Source of the DNA: an uncultured Collinsella sp.
GTDB taxonomy: Bacteria > Actinomycetota > Coriobacteriia > Coriobacteriales > Coriobacteriaceae
Direction of reading: 5' to 3'
Assembly (NCBI GenBank): GCA_958438125.1
Contig: CAUBQN010000032.1
Span: forward strand, 1-14,424
DNA length: 14,424 nt
This document shows, in pieces, positions 5,166 through 13,003 of the stretch (its first letter is position 1; every line of letters starts with the position of its first letter). Below the pieces are notes generated by a model. It was given only the letters and a program-made list of their open reading frames with translations. It had not been told where the DNA came from and did not search any database. A program made the position numbers and the translations under genes.

Positions 5166-6302
5166 CTACAGGGTTGAAATGAAGGTGGACAGGCGATTTA
5201 GGCCTTCGTCCAGGTTTTCGTCGGAGACGCAGTAGCTGAGGCGGATGTGGCCTTCGGTGCCGAAACAGTCGCCCGGGACTAGGGCTACGTTTGCTTCTTT
5301 GATGGCTTTGATGCAGAAATCTTCGCTTGTTAGGCCGAACTTTTTGATGCTGGGGAAGGTATAGAAGGCTCCCGCCGGTTCAACTACGTCGAGGCCCATG
5401 GCGTCTAAGGCTGCGAGTACGTGTTCGCGACGGGTTCGGTAGACTTCGAGCATGGGGGTGGGGTCGACGGTCAGGGCTCGGGCTGCGGCGTCCATTTCGA
5501 AGGAGACGGCGCTCGATACTAGGTATTGATGAGCCTTTGCGATCTCGGCGATGACGGGGGCTGCCGCTGCGAGCCAGCCCAAGCGCCAGCCGGTCATGGC
5601 CCAGGGCTTGGAGAAGCTCTCGATAACCACCGTCTGATCGCGAAGCTCCGGGTGGCGCTGGGCAAAGCGCTCATAGCCATCCACATAGACCAGACGGTTG
5701 TACACATCGTCGCAGACCACGTAGATGCCCGCCCGCTTCGCCACGCGCGCCACGGCGTCGAGCGATGCCGCGTTGAGGATGCAGCCCGTGGGATTGTTGG
5801 GCGAGCAGATGACGATGGCCTTGGTCGCCGGTGTCACGCAAGCACGAAGTGCGTCTTCATCAATCTGGAATTGCGCAGGCTCCGTATCCAAAAAGACCGC
5901 TTTGGCGTGGTTGGCCACGACGATGCTCTCGTACAGGCCAAAGGCCGGCGTGGGGATGATGACCTCGTCGCCGGGGTTGAGCATAGCCATGAATGCTGCC
6001 GACAGGGCCTCGGTCGCGCCGTCGGTCAGGATGACCTCGTCGGCCGAAAACGCCAGGTCCGCGTCCCCCATATATTTGGACAGTGCCTCGCGCAGGGCGG
6101 GACGGCCGTTGTTGGGCGGATAGTGCGTGTCGCCGCGGTCGAGCGAGGCCGTCACCTCGGCGCTAATCACATCGGGCGTGGGAAAATCGGGCTCGCCAAG
6201 CGCAAGTGCGATGCACCCCGGGTGCTGGGCGGCGAGCGCATTGATCCGACGGATGCCGGAGGGCTTGAGCGTGGCAAGCGAGGTATTCATGGGCAGACGC
6301 AT
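5166..6302 (-). CDS. Class I PLP-dependent aminotransferase (aspartate/aromatic-type, substrate unsure)
   Basis: Transfers amino groups between amino acids and 2-oxo acids using pyridoxal phosphate, in the cytoplasm. It has 378 residues, normal for fold type I subgroup I-gamma. Motifs in order: LALGEPDFPTP (34-43), HYPPNNGRPALREA (60-73), DGATEAL (94-100), SPNNPTG (167-173), CDDVY (197-201, in place of the usual DEIY; Asp198 and Tyr201 hold the cofactor), and SFSKPWAMTGWRLGW (229-243) with the Schiff-base Lys232 and phosphate-binding Arg240. HIRLSYC near the end has the substrate carboxylate-binding Arg. The ATG at 6302 has GAAAGGAA just upstream; a second Met at residue 5 is possible. The gene is divergent from the plus-strand neighbour. 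Odd point: the last 140 or so codons favour A-ending codons (CTA, GTA, GCA) more than the front part. The substrate cannot be told from sequence. Confidence 0.93.
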   Translation of the reverse strand: MRLPMNTSLATLKPSGIRRINALAAQHPGCIALALGEPDFPTPDVISAEVTASLDRGDTHYPPNNGRPALREALSKYMGDADLAFSADEVILTDGATEALSAAFMAMLNPGDEVIIPTPAFGLYESIVVANHAKAVFLDTEPAQFQIDEDALRACVTPATKAIVICSPNNPTGCILNAASLDAVARVAKRAGIYVVCDDVYNRLVYVDGYERFAQRHPELRDQTVVIESFSKPWAMTGWRLGWLAAAAPVIAEIAKAHQYLVSSAVSFEMDAAARALTVDPTPMLEVYRTRREHVLAALDAMGLDVVEPAGAFYTFPSIKKFGLTSEDFCIKAIKEANVALVPGDCFGTEGHIRLSYCVSDENLDEGLNRLSTFISTL

Positions 6303-6395
6303 GGCGTTCCTTTCGTAAGGGTTGCACTAGGATAGCGCGGCGGAGCGCCACCAGACGGTGTAACCTAAACGGAAACCAACCGGAAAGGAGGCGGC

Positions 6396-7058
6396 ATGGA
6401 GACGACCGCACGCGGCGATGTACCAAAAACGTTGCAAACCATTGCGTATATCAGCATTCCCAATAGCGCCGATCTTGAGTTTTTGCTCTGGGACCTGCAG
6501 GATGCCATCGCCGCCTATGCTCAGCTTTCTGGCGCCGTGCTCCCCCGCCCGATCGATTTGGAGGCGGATGATGCCGACGGCGTTGCCGATGGCATCGTAC
6601 TGGCCATTGAAGATGTGGCTGACGATGAGACGTTGACAGCTATCGAGCAGGCTCTTGAGCGCTTTGGCGGTACGGGAACGCGTGTCTATGCCGCGATTCG
6701 AGCCGCGCAAGAGGGCGCTGAGCAGGCGCGTGGGACCGCCGTTCGTCTGTACAAGGCATGCGAGCGCCATGACCAATTGTGGTGCGGCGGAGTTGTCATC
6801 TGTGCCGGTGGCGGCATCGCAGCGCTTCACCATTCCCCACGCATGGGTCTCTTACGCCGGCCTTTTTCGGAAGCGATGGATAAGCTCGTAGGCGCCGTTC
6901 GCATAGGCTGCTCCATTGAACATGCGCAGCTGCTTGGCGGCGGCGATGCCGGTAGTGTCGACGTCGACGGCATGGTGCGCGTCAAGCCTGCCGTGCCCGC
7001 ACCAATCTGGCGCGCCATCATCAAACGCCTCGGCACCCATGCTCAATCAAGTATCTAA
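6396..7058 (+). CDS. Conserved hypothetical protein, tentative flavodoxin-like fold
   Basis: The only plus-strand gene. It has 220 residues, an ATG at 6396 and a good AAAGGAGG binding site 6 bases upstream, so it is very likely real. No signal peptide or membrane segment. An N-terminal strand (TLQTIAYISIPNSADLEFL) is followed by acidic helices (residues 54-80). The part RVYAAIRAAQEGAEQARGTA, then LWCGGVVICAGGGI and a closing PFSEAMDKLVGAVRIG, resembles the second half of flavodoxin-like NAD(P)H-dependent oxidoreductases, in which a Gly-rich strand follows a WGG-type strand. The usual N-terminal FMN phosphate-binding loop is not visible, so it may not bind flavin. It is divergent from the aminotransferase (93-bp gap) and its stop is 1 bp from the stop of the opposing glycosylase gene. 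Function unknown; the fold call is a guess from pattern. Confidence 0.82.
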   Translation: METTARGDVPKTLQTIAYISIPNSADLEFLLWDLQDAIAAYAQLSGAVLPRPIDLEADDADGVADGIVLAIEDVADDETLTAIEQALERFGGTGTRVYAAIRAAQEGAEQARGTAVRLYKACERHDQLWCGGVVICAGGGIAALHHSPRMGLLRRPFSEAMDKLVGAVRIGCSIEHAQLLGGGDAGSVDVDGMVRVKPAVPAPIWRAIIKRLGTHAQSSI

Positions 7059-7059
7059 A

Positions 7060-7623
7060 TTAGAGAGCTGCCCAGTCAACGGCCTCGCGCCAGCGCTCGA
7101 CAAGGCGTTCCAGGCGCCATGCCGCATTGGCGGGACTTGTCGACGGCAGAACGATGGCCGGCAGCCCCGTGCGCTCTTGCAGGTAGTGCTTGTAGAGCCG
7201 CCCTGCCGTGCCGCCGTTACAGACAACGACCTCGATAGGAGCTGCACCGGTAATACGCTCGGCATGCGCCGGAACGACGTTTTTGATGCTCGCGTCGCTT
7301 GAGCCCTTAATGTCGCAGCTCTCGATCACATCCCACAGGGCCACGCCGCCGTTCAGCAGCATGGCCCGCTTGGCGGCAATGGAGGCATCGAGCGTCGCGG
7401 GCTCACCGCTTGCCAAAGGATCGCCCTCGTTGGGCGGCACAGGCATACCGAGGCACGTGGCCATCACACGCCAAAAGCGATTCTGAGGGTTGCCGTAATA
7501 AAAGGCATTGGCGCGCGAAAGCACCGAGGGAAACGACCCGAGCACCAAAACGCGCGAGTGCTCGTCAAACACGGGCTCAAACCCATGCTCAATATGTTGA
7601 TAGCCCTCGTCAGATACGGCCAT
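7060..7623 (-). CDS. DNA-deoxyinosine/uracil glycosylase (family 6-like, UDG superfamily)
   Basis: Base-excision repair enzyme that removes deaminated bases, in this family mainly hypoxanthine from deoxyinosine. It has 187 residues. Motif 1 is VLVLGSFPS (25-33) followed by FYYGNPQNRFW (41-51), whose Asn residues are characteristic of the hypoxanthine-DNA glycosylase group. ALWDVIESCDIKGSSDASIKN (95-115) and VVCNGGTAGR (133-142) follow, and motif 2 is LPSTSPANA (159-167). The start ATG lies only 3 bp after the amylase stop, with no strong binding site, so it is probably translated by coupling to the amylase gene; the pairing of a sugar enzyme with a repair enzyme looks accidental. It ends tail-to-tail 1 bp from the plus-strand gene, with no terminator between them. 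Family identity is good; exact substrate is inferred. Confidence 0.9.
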   Translation of the reverse strand: MAVSDEGYQHIEHGFEPVFDEHSRVLVLGSFPSVLSRANAFYYGNPQNRFWRVMATCLGMPVPPNEGDPLASGEPATLDASIAAKRAMLLNGGVALWDVIESCDIKGSSDASIKNVVPAHAERITGAAPIEVVVCNGGTAGRLYKHYLQERTGLPAIVLPSTSPANAAWRLERLVERWREAVDWAAL

Positions 7624-7626
7624 GGG

Positions 7627-9003
7627 CTAGGCTCTCAACAGATAGCGCACCTCGTAGGGTGCAAGCTCAAGGATACCCGTCAGCTCGACCGTGGGCGCAT
7701 CGTCGGCAAGCAGGTCGACGAAGGAGCCGTTGAGTTCGCCGGCGCCAAAGGTGTAAGGCTCACCCACGGCATTCACCGCCACGAGCACCGCCGCGTCGTC
7801 GCAGGCGCGCTCGAACAGCAGCTGCTTGTTCTGGATCACCACGTTGCGATAGGCACCGTAGTTGAGAGCACGGGCAGCCGCGTCGTCGGCCGAGCGAAGG
7901 TGCGCAAGCTGCGTGATGAACGCCGTCAGCTCGTTGGGCGCAGGCTCATTGAGCGCAGGTCGCAGCGCCCAGTCGCCATCGGGGCCACCCTTTTCGCCGG
8001 CAATTCCCCACTCGCTGCCATAGTAGACGCACGGGATGCCCGGCATGCCAAAGAGCATGCCGTAGGCGGGACGCAGACACGACTTGTCGGTGAGGATACT
8101 TGCCAGGCGCGGCACATCGTGGTTGTCGACAAACGACAGCAGGTGCTTGCCGCGGTAGATGCACCAGGGGTCGCCGCCAAACTGACGGTGCAGCGAGTGC
8201 GCGATCTCGAACATGTTGACCGAGTTAAAGCTGGAGTACAGGCCCTTGTAGCACTCGTAGTTGGTGCAGGAGTCGAGCATCTCGTCGTTGACGATTTGGT
8301 TGTAGTCGCCGTGGAGCGTCTCGCCGATCAGCACAAAGTCGGGCTTGAGCTCACGGGTAAAGACGTGCAGGCGGCGCATAAAGTCGCGGTCGAGCATATA
8401 GGCAACGTCCAGGCGCAGGCCGTCGACGCCAAAGACCTCGGCCCAGCGGCGCACGGACTCGAGCAGGTAATCGACCACAGCGGGATTTTGCAGGTTGAGC
8501 TTCACAAGCTCAAAATGGCCTTCCCAGCCATCGTACCAAAAGCCATCGCCATAGCAGGAATCGCCGTCAAAGCTAATGTGGAACCAGTCCTTGTACGGCG
8601 AGTCCCACTTACGCTCCTGCACATCGCGGAAGGCCCAAAAACCGCGGCCGACGTGGTTGAAGACGGCATCGAGCACCACGCGGATGCCATGGGCATGCAG
8701 CGTGTCGCATACGGCGGCAAAGTCGGCGTCCCCACCCAGGCGACGGTCGATATGGCGCAGGCTGCGTGTATCGTAGCCGTGGCTATCAGATTCGAGCGGT
8801 GGGTTGATGAGCACAGCTCCAATACCGAGTTCCTGCAGGTAGTCGGCCCATTGGGCGATTTTCATGATAGGAGCATCGGGGTTGGGCGCGGCGTTGGCAG
8901 CCTGGGCGAGTTCATCCTCGGCAACGGGTGCGGCGTTTTCGCGCGGAGCCCCGCAAAAGCCCAGCGGATAGATCTGATAGAACGTCGTCTCGTATGCCCA
9001 CAT
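7627..9003 (-). CDS. GH13 alpha-amylase family glycosidase, cytoplasmic
   Basis: Retaining glycoside hydrolase or transglycosidase acting on alpha-glucans or maltodextrins. It has 458 residues and no signal peptide, so it should work inside the cell on imported oligosaccharides. All four GH13 regions are visible: DAVFNH (112-117), GLRLDVAY with nucleophile Asp199, GETLHG with acid/base Glu228, and FVDNHDVPR with Asp296. FWAFRDVQERKWDSPYKDWF after region I resembles the neopullulanase/maltodextrinase group. A short beta-rich C-terminal domain follows from about residue 385. The ATG at 9003 has GGGAGG six bases upstream; the open frame reaches 9258 but the extension overlaps the MFS gene and is not family-like. 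A -10 like TACAAT (9040-9045) lies upstream without a good -35. The hairpin repeat at 9076-9142 separates it from the MFS gene. The exact bond specificity is unknown. Confidence 0.93.
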   Translation of the reverse strand: MWAYETTFYQIYPLGFCGAPRENAAPVAEDELAQAANAAPNPDAPIMKIAQWADYLQELGIGAVLINPPLESDSHGYDTRSLRHIDRRLGGDADFAAVCDTLHAHGIRVVLDAVFNHVGRGFWAFRDVQERKWDSPYKDWFHISFDGDSCYGDGFWYDGWEGHFELVKLNLQNPAVVDYLLESVRRWAEVFGVDGLRLDVAYMLDRDFMRRLHVFTRELKPDFVLIGETLHGDYNQIVNDEMLDSCTNYECYKGLYSSFNSVNMFEIAHSLHRQFGGDPWCIYRGKHLLSFVDNHDVPRLASILTDKSCLRPAYGMLFGMPGIPCVYYGSEWGIAGEKGGPDGDWALRPALNEPAPNELTAFITQLAHLRSADDAAARALNYGAYRNVVIQNKQLLFERACDDAAVLVAVNAVGEPYTFGAGELNGSFVDLLADDAPTVELTGILELAPYEVRYLLRA

Positions 9004-9075
9004 AGCAACCTCCCGGGTAACTTTCACGCAACGCCATCCATTGTATGCCCGCCGCGCATCCCCTCCCCCAAAATA

Positions 9076-9142
9076 AGTTGCGGTGAAATACGGACTGTTT
9101 ACCAGGTTTACTGGGCTAAACACTCCGTATTCCACCGCAACT
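9076..9142. repeat. Hairpin repeat, copy 1 (TTGCGGTGRAATA family)
   Basis: Arms 9076-9094 and 9124-9142 pair at 18 of 19 positions. The 29-base loop folds further (GTTTA/TAAAC and CCAG/CTGG). It starts 16 bp beyond the MFS stop codon and shares its outer arm sequence with the copy at 13217-13279. It lacks a following T run. Probable dispersed intergenic palindrome of the REP type. Confidence 0.88.
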
Positions 9143-9158
9143 GATGAGGAGGATGTGG

Positions 9159-10355
9159 CTAGGCGACGGGCTTTGCGCGGCGTATGGCTGGGAACATCAC
9201 CGTGATGGCGAGGATGACGCCCACGACGGCAATCGCCCCGCCCGCGAAGCCGATCCAAGCGATACCGGGACCCGAAACCACGGCGCCGCCGATTGCGGTG
9301 CCCGTGCCAATACCGAGGTTAAACAGGCCCGAGAAGATCGACATGGCGACGGCCGACGAATCTGCCGGCGTGTGCTTGATGAGCTCGGCCTGAAACGCCA
9401 CGTTAAAGGCCGTGGCGCAGCAACCCCACAGTGCGCAGACGGCAAGCACTGTCACGAGCGACGATGCGGCCGGCCCCATGAGCAGCAGGGCCACCGGCAC
9501 GCCGGAGAGCGTGATAGCAAGGAACGGAAAACGGTGCCCGTCGAACAGGCGGCTGAACAGCCAGCTGCCCACCAAGCCGGAACAGCCAAACGCCGTCAGC
9601 GTCATGGTGATGGCGCCCGCATCGACGTGCGCGACCTGCGCCAGGAAGGGCTCGATATAGCTGTAGCTTGCGTAATAGCCGGTCGCCATGAAGACCGTGA
9701 CTGCGTAGAGCGCGATGAGGAGCGGGTTCTTGAGCAGCTCGGGCAGCTGTTTGACGGTAAAGCGCTCACCCGCCGGCATGGCCGGGAACACCGCTGCCTG
9801 GTAGACGACCGCGATGGCTGAGAGGCCCCCGACCACGGCAAACGTCATGCGCCAGCCCACGGCCAAGCCAATGGCGCGACCGAGAGGCAGGCCAAAGATC
9901 TGCGCGATGGACGAGCCCGTGGCGATCATGCTGATGGCGAGCGCGCCGTGGCGAGTGTCGACCAGGCGCGAGGCCATAATCGAGGCGACTGACCAGAACA
10001 CGGCATGTGCGCAAGCGACCACCAGGCGCGCGCAGACCAGGATGGGATAGGTCGGCGCCACAGCGGACAGGAACTGACCGAGCGAGAACACGGCCAGCAC
10101 GCCCAGCAGCATCCGCTTGAACTCAAAGCGCGAGGCGAACACCATGAGCGGCAGCGACAGCAGCATGACGCCCCAGGCATAGACCGAGATCATGATGCCC
10201 GCCTGGGCCTCGGTGAGCGAGAACGACGCGGCGATATCAGTCAAAAGGCCGATGGGCATAAACTCCGACGTGTTGAACACGAACGCACAGCAGGTGAGCC
10301 CGACGAGTGGGAGCCACTGCTTGAGCGTGATGCCGTCTTGCCTTGCCTGACTCAT
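9159..10355 (-). CDS. MFS transporter, DHA1 sugar/drug efflux type (AraJ/SotB-like)
   Basis: Twelve-helix inner-membrane transporter of the major facilitator superfamily, probably proton-driven efflux of sugars or small drugs. It has 398 residues, typical. The N-terminus fits the SotB/AraJ/YdhP group: FVFNTSEFMPIGLLTDIAAS (a TEF-like, P-G-L-L segment), SLTEAQAGIMISVYAWGV and SLPLMVFASRFEFKRMLLG, the loop 2-3 signature with RFEFKR. Helices 5-6 contain IATGSSIAQIFGLPLGRAIG with WRMTF, and the C-terminal half begins near LPELLKNPLLIALY (about residue 200). The ATG at 10355 is chosen because GGAG lies nine bases before it; TTG at 10370 and ATG at 10364 in the same frame are possible but overlap the binding site. 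It is a single-gene unit between feoAB and amylase with its own TATAAT promoter. The substrate is unknown. Confidence 0.92.
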   Translation of the reverse strand: MSQARQDGITLKQWLPLVGLTCCAFVFNTSEFMPIGLLTDIAASFSLTEAQAGIMISVYAWGVMLLSLPLMVFASRFEFKRMLLGVLAVFSLGQFLSAVAPTYPILVCARLVVACAHAVFWSVASIMASRLVDTRHGALAISMIATGSSIAQIFGLPLGRAIGLAVGWRMTFAVVGGLSAIAVVYQAAVFPAMPAGERFTVKQLPELLKNPLLIALYAVTVFMATGYYASYSYIEPFLAQVAHVDAGAITMTLTAFGCSGLVGSWLFSRLFDGHRFPFLAITLSGVPVALLLMGPAASSLVTVLAVCALWGCCATAFNVAFQAELIKHTPADSSAVAMSIFSGLFNLGIGTGTAIGGAVVSGPGIAWIGFAGGAIAVVGVILAITVMFPAIRRAKPVA

Positions 10356-10388
10356 ATATAACATCTCCAATCATTTTGAGCGGAGGCG

Positions 10389-10418
10389 ATTATATAGCAA
10401 CGGTCCCGCATCCGTCAG
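10389..10418 (-). promoter_or_regulatory. Candidate MFS gene promoter
   Basis: A perfect TATAAT (10389-10394) with CTGACG (10413-10418) at 18-bp spacing on the minus strand, 34 bp before the start codon. The -35 lies within the apical half of the hairpin at 10401-10435, so hairpin or operator binding could affect this promoter. Confidence 0.65.
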
Positions 10419-10435
10419 TAACGGACACGGGACCG
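10401..10435 (-). terminator. Hairpin after feoAB, possible terminator or operator
   Basis: CGGTCCCG and CGGGACCG (8 bp), then an internal CA/CA mismatch, then TCCGT/ACGGA around a CAGTA loop. It lies 40 bp beyond the feoAB stop. The minus strand after it reads TTGCTATATAA, so the T run is poor; the same bases form the MFS -10. It could be a weak terminator, a 3'-end stabiliser or a repressor site. Confidence 0.5.
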
Positions 10436-10475
10436 AAACAATTCGATACACAGAGGTTGCGCCGTCAATAAATAA

Positions 10476-12836
10476 CTAAGCCAACCCCAGTAATATGCCC
10501 GCCGAATGCACGACAAACGCCACGATCCAGGCGACCGTCACTTGAAACGCGAACACGGCAACGGCATAGCGTGCGCCCAACTCGCTCCTGACGGCGCCGA
10601 TGGCCGCCACGCAGGGCGGGTACAGCAACGTAAAGACCAGGAACACGTAAGCGGTAAACGGCGAAAACATGGTCGACAGTGCCGCGGGCGAGGTCGCGCC
10701 CAAAAGCACGGTGAGGGTCGAGATGACACTCTCCTTGGCGATAAGTCCGGTGACGAGCGCCGTGGATGCGCGCCAATCGCCAAAGCCAAGCGGCGCCAGC
10801 GCCGGCGCGATGATGCTGCCGAGGCCCGCAAGCAGGCTTTGCGACTGATCGGCGACCACGTTAAAGCGGATGTCGAACGTCTGAAGGAACCAGATGACCA
10901 CGGTCGCGGCAAAGATAATGGTAAAGGCCTTGGTGATGAAGTCCTTGGCCTTATCCCATGCCAGCATCACCGTCGTCTTGACGCTCGGCAGGCGGTAATT
11001 GGGAAGCTCCATGATAAACGGCACCGGGTCGCCCTTAAATGCAGTGCGGTTGAGCACCAAAGCCGCGATGCAGCCGACCACGATACCGATCAGATAGAGC
11101 GAGACCATGGCGGGGACCGTCGCCTGCGGGAAAAACGCCCCGCACAGCAAGCCGTAAACAGGCAACTTGGCTGAGCAGCTCATAAACGGCGTGAGCATGA
11201 CCGTCATCTTGCGGTCGTGCTCGGATGGGAGCGTACGGGTCGACATGATAGCCGGCACGGTGCAGCCAAAACCGACGAGCATGGGCACGAAGCTGCGGCC
11301 CGACAGGCCAAAGCGACGCAACACCTTATCCATGACAAAGGCTACGCGTGCCATGTAGCCGGAGTCTTCCAGAATGGAGAGGAACAAGAAGAGCACGACG
11401 ATAATCGGCAGGAAGGTCAGCACACTGCCCACGCCCGTAAGCACGCCGTCGACAGCCAGCGAGCGCACCACGTCGTTGGTGCCGAACGCCTTGAGGCCTG
11501 CATCGGCCGAAGCGATGATGGCAGCGATGCCGTCCTCCATAAGTCCCTGCAACGCCGCGCCGATCACGCCAAACGTCAGCCAAAAGACGAGGCCCATGAT
11601 CAGCAGAAACGCCGGGATGGCCGTATAGCGACCCGTCAGAATGCGGTCGATCTTGACGGAGCGCACGTGCTCGCGGCTCTCGTGCGGCTTGACGACACAG
11701 CGCCCGCACACGTCGCCGATAAAGCTAAAGCGCATGTCGGCCAGCGCGGACAGGCGGTCGGTGCCGGCCTCGCCCTCCATCTGGGTAATGATGTGCTCGA
11801 TGGCGTCGAGCTCGTTGCGATCCAGGTGAAGCGCCTCGGTTACCAGCTCATCGCCCTCGACCAGCTTGGTCGCCGCAAAGCGCACCGGGATGTGCGCCGT
11901 CACGGCATGGTCCTCGATCAGGTTAGCAATACCGTGGATGCAGCGATGCAGCGCACCGCCGTCCGGACCGTCGGGCGCGCAAAAGTCCAGGCGACCGGGG
12001 CGCTCGCGGAACCGCGCCACGTGCAAGGCATGATCCACCAACTCGCCGATACCCTCGTTGCGGGCAGCACTAATGGGAACAACGGGCACGCCCAACAGAC
12101 TCTCGAGCAGGTTGACGTCCACGGCGCCGCCGTTGGCGGTCACCTCGTCCATCATGTTGAGCGCGATGACCATAGGACGGTCGAGCTCCATGAGCTGCAG
12201 TGTCAGGTACAGATTACGCTCGATGTTGGTAGCGTCAATGATGTCGATGATGGCGTCCGGACGCTCGTCGAGGATGAACTGACGGCTCACGACCTCTTCG
12301 CCTGTGTACGGCGACAGGGAGTAAATGCCAGGCAGGTCGGTAACGCTCGCCTCGGGATGGTTACGGATGGTGCCATCTTTGCGGTCGACCGTCACGCCGG
12401 GAAAGTTACCGACGTGCTGGTTGGAGCCCGTCAGCTGGTTGAATAACGTGGTCTTGCCGCAGTTTTGGTTGCCGGCGAGGGCAAAGTGCAGCGGCGCGCC
12501 CTCGGGCACGGCCGTCTTTGCCGCACGGGGCGAATACGTCCCCTCGCCCAGGGCCGGATGCTCCGTCGTGCCGATTGCGGCGTTAGCGCGCGGACCCGTA
12601 TCGGTGTCGTGAATACCCACGAGCTCGATGCGAGCGGCATCGTCCTTGCGCAGTGTCAACTCGTAGCCACGCAGGCGGATCTCGAGCGGATCGCCCATGG
12701 GGGCGTACTTCATCATGGTGACTTCGGTGCCCGGCGTTAGACCCATGTCCAAAATATGTTGTCGGAGTGCCTGGTCGTCCGATGTCACCGATGCGACAAC
12801 GGCGTCCTTTCCAATCTCGAGTGTATCGAGTCTCAC
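10476..12836 (-). CDS. feoB: Fused FeoA-FeoB ferrous iron transporter
   Basis: Imports Fe(II) across the cytoplasmic membrane. The protein is 786 residues: an SH3-like FeoA domain at about 1-75 (LRQHILDMGLTPGTEVTMM, then YELTLRKDDAARIELV), a linker to about 113, then the FeoB GTPase and channel. G1 is GNQNCGKTT (122-130), G2 VGNFPGVTV (142-150), G3 DLPG (167-170), G4 NMMD (227-230) and G5 SAA (256-258). The membrane part has the two gate motifs with conserved Cys, GFGCTVPAIMSTR and MSCSAKLPVYGLLCG. In most bacteria FeoA and FeoB are separate genes; fusions are known. The start is GTG at 12836 with GGAGGA nine bases upstream. No separate FeoC was seen. Tandem 17-bp dyads lie about 40 bp upstream and are a likely metal-repressor site. 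The coding frame is intact and the call is firm. Confidence 0.96.
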   Translation of the reverse strand: MRLDTLEIGKDAVVASVTSDDQALRQHILDMGLTPGTEVTMMKYAPMGDPLEIRLRGYELTLRKDDAARIELVGIHDTDTGPRANAAIGTTEHPALGEGTYSPRAAKTAVPEGAPLHFALAGNQNCGKTTLFNQLTGSNQHVGNFPGVTVDRKDGTIRNHPEASVTDLPGIYSLSPYTGEEVVSRQFILDERPDAIIDIIDATNIERNLYLTLQLMELDRPMVIALNMMDEVTANGGAVDVNLLESLLGVPVVPISAARNEGIGELVDHALHVARFRERPGRLDFCAPDGPDGGALHRCIHGIANLIEDHAVTAHIPVRFAATKLVEGDELVTEALHLDRNELDAIEHIITQMEGEAGTDRLSALADMRFSFIGDVCGRCVVKPHESREHVRSVKIDRILTGRYTAIPAFLLIMGLVFWLTFGVIGAALQGLMEDGIAAIIASADAGLKAFGTNDVVRSLAVDGVLTGVGSVLTFLPIIVVLFLFLSILEDSGYMARVAFVMDKVLRRFGLSGRSFVPMLVGFGCTVPAIMSTRTLPSEHDRKMTVMLTPFMSCSAKLPVYGLLCGAFFPQATVPAMVSLYLIGIVVGCIAALVLNRTAFKGDPVPFIMELPNYRLPSVKTTVMLAWDKAKDFITKAFTIIFAATVVIWFLQTFDIRFNVVADQSQSLLAGLGSIIAPALAPLGFGDWRASTALVTGLIAKESVISTLTVLLGATSPAALSTMFSPFTAYVFLVFTLLYPPCVAAIGAVRSELGARYAVAVFAFQVTVAWIVAFVVHSAGILLGLA

Positions 12837-12877
12837 GTCCGCGTTCCTCCCCCGGCGCCCGCAGGGCGTTGCATTTT

Positions 12878-12911
12878 GTTTACTATGGCTAACCGTTTGC
12901 CATGGCTAACC
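12878..12911 (-). promoter_or_regulatory. Tandem 17-bp dyads upstream of feoAB (possible iron-repressor operator)
   Basis: Two abutting copies differ at 2 of 17 positions: GTTTACTATGGCTAACC (12878-12894) and GTTTGCCATGGCTAACC (12895-12911), as read on the plus strand. The second copy is a near-palindrome, GTTTGCC-AT-GGCTAAC, and the half-site GGTTAGCC resembles DtxR/IdeR-type iron boxes. A third TAACC follows. It sits 42 bp before the start codon, where an operator would be. No convincing -35/-10 pair could be fixed. A small hairpin CGCCC-GCA-GGGCG (12856-12868) lies between it and the binding site. Regulator identity is inference. Confidence 0.6.
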
Positions 12912-13003
12912 AATTGTAACCATGCATGATAGCGCGAACACACAACGATGTTCAATCAGCAAATTGGCGCAATGGGGACAGGCAGGAGAGTTCAGGGCCA
13001 TAG

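Noticed and set aside
5157..5173. CCCTG/CAGGG hairpin over the aminotransferase stop codon as terminator
   Set aside because: Only 5 bp, overlaps the coding end and has no T run.
6303..6395. Divergent promoters between the aminotransferase and the plus-strand gene
   Set aside because: Expected by gene layout, but no -35/-10 pair with acceptable spacing was found on either strand, so no site is listed.
7558..9144. 528-codon plus-strand frame opposite the amylase gene, and the similar frames at 11217-12446 and 13297-14316
   Set aside because: All lie antisense to genes with clear catalytic motifs and have no recognisable domains or good binding sites.
12840..12960. Riboswitch ahead of feoAB
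   Set aside because: Only a 5-bp stem hairpin and the DNA dyads are visible; nothing matches a known aptamer core.
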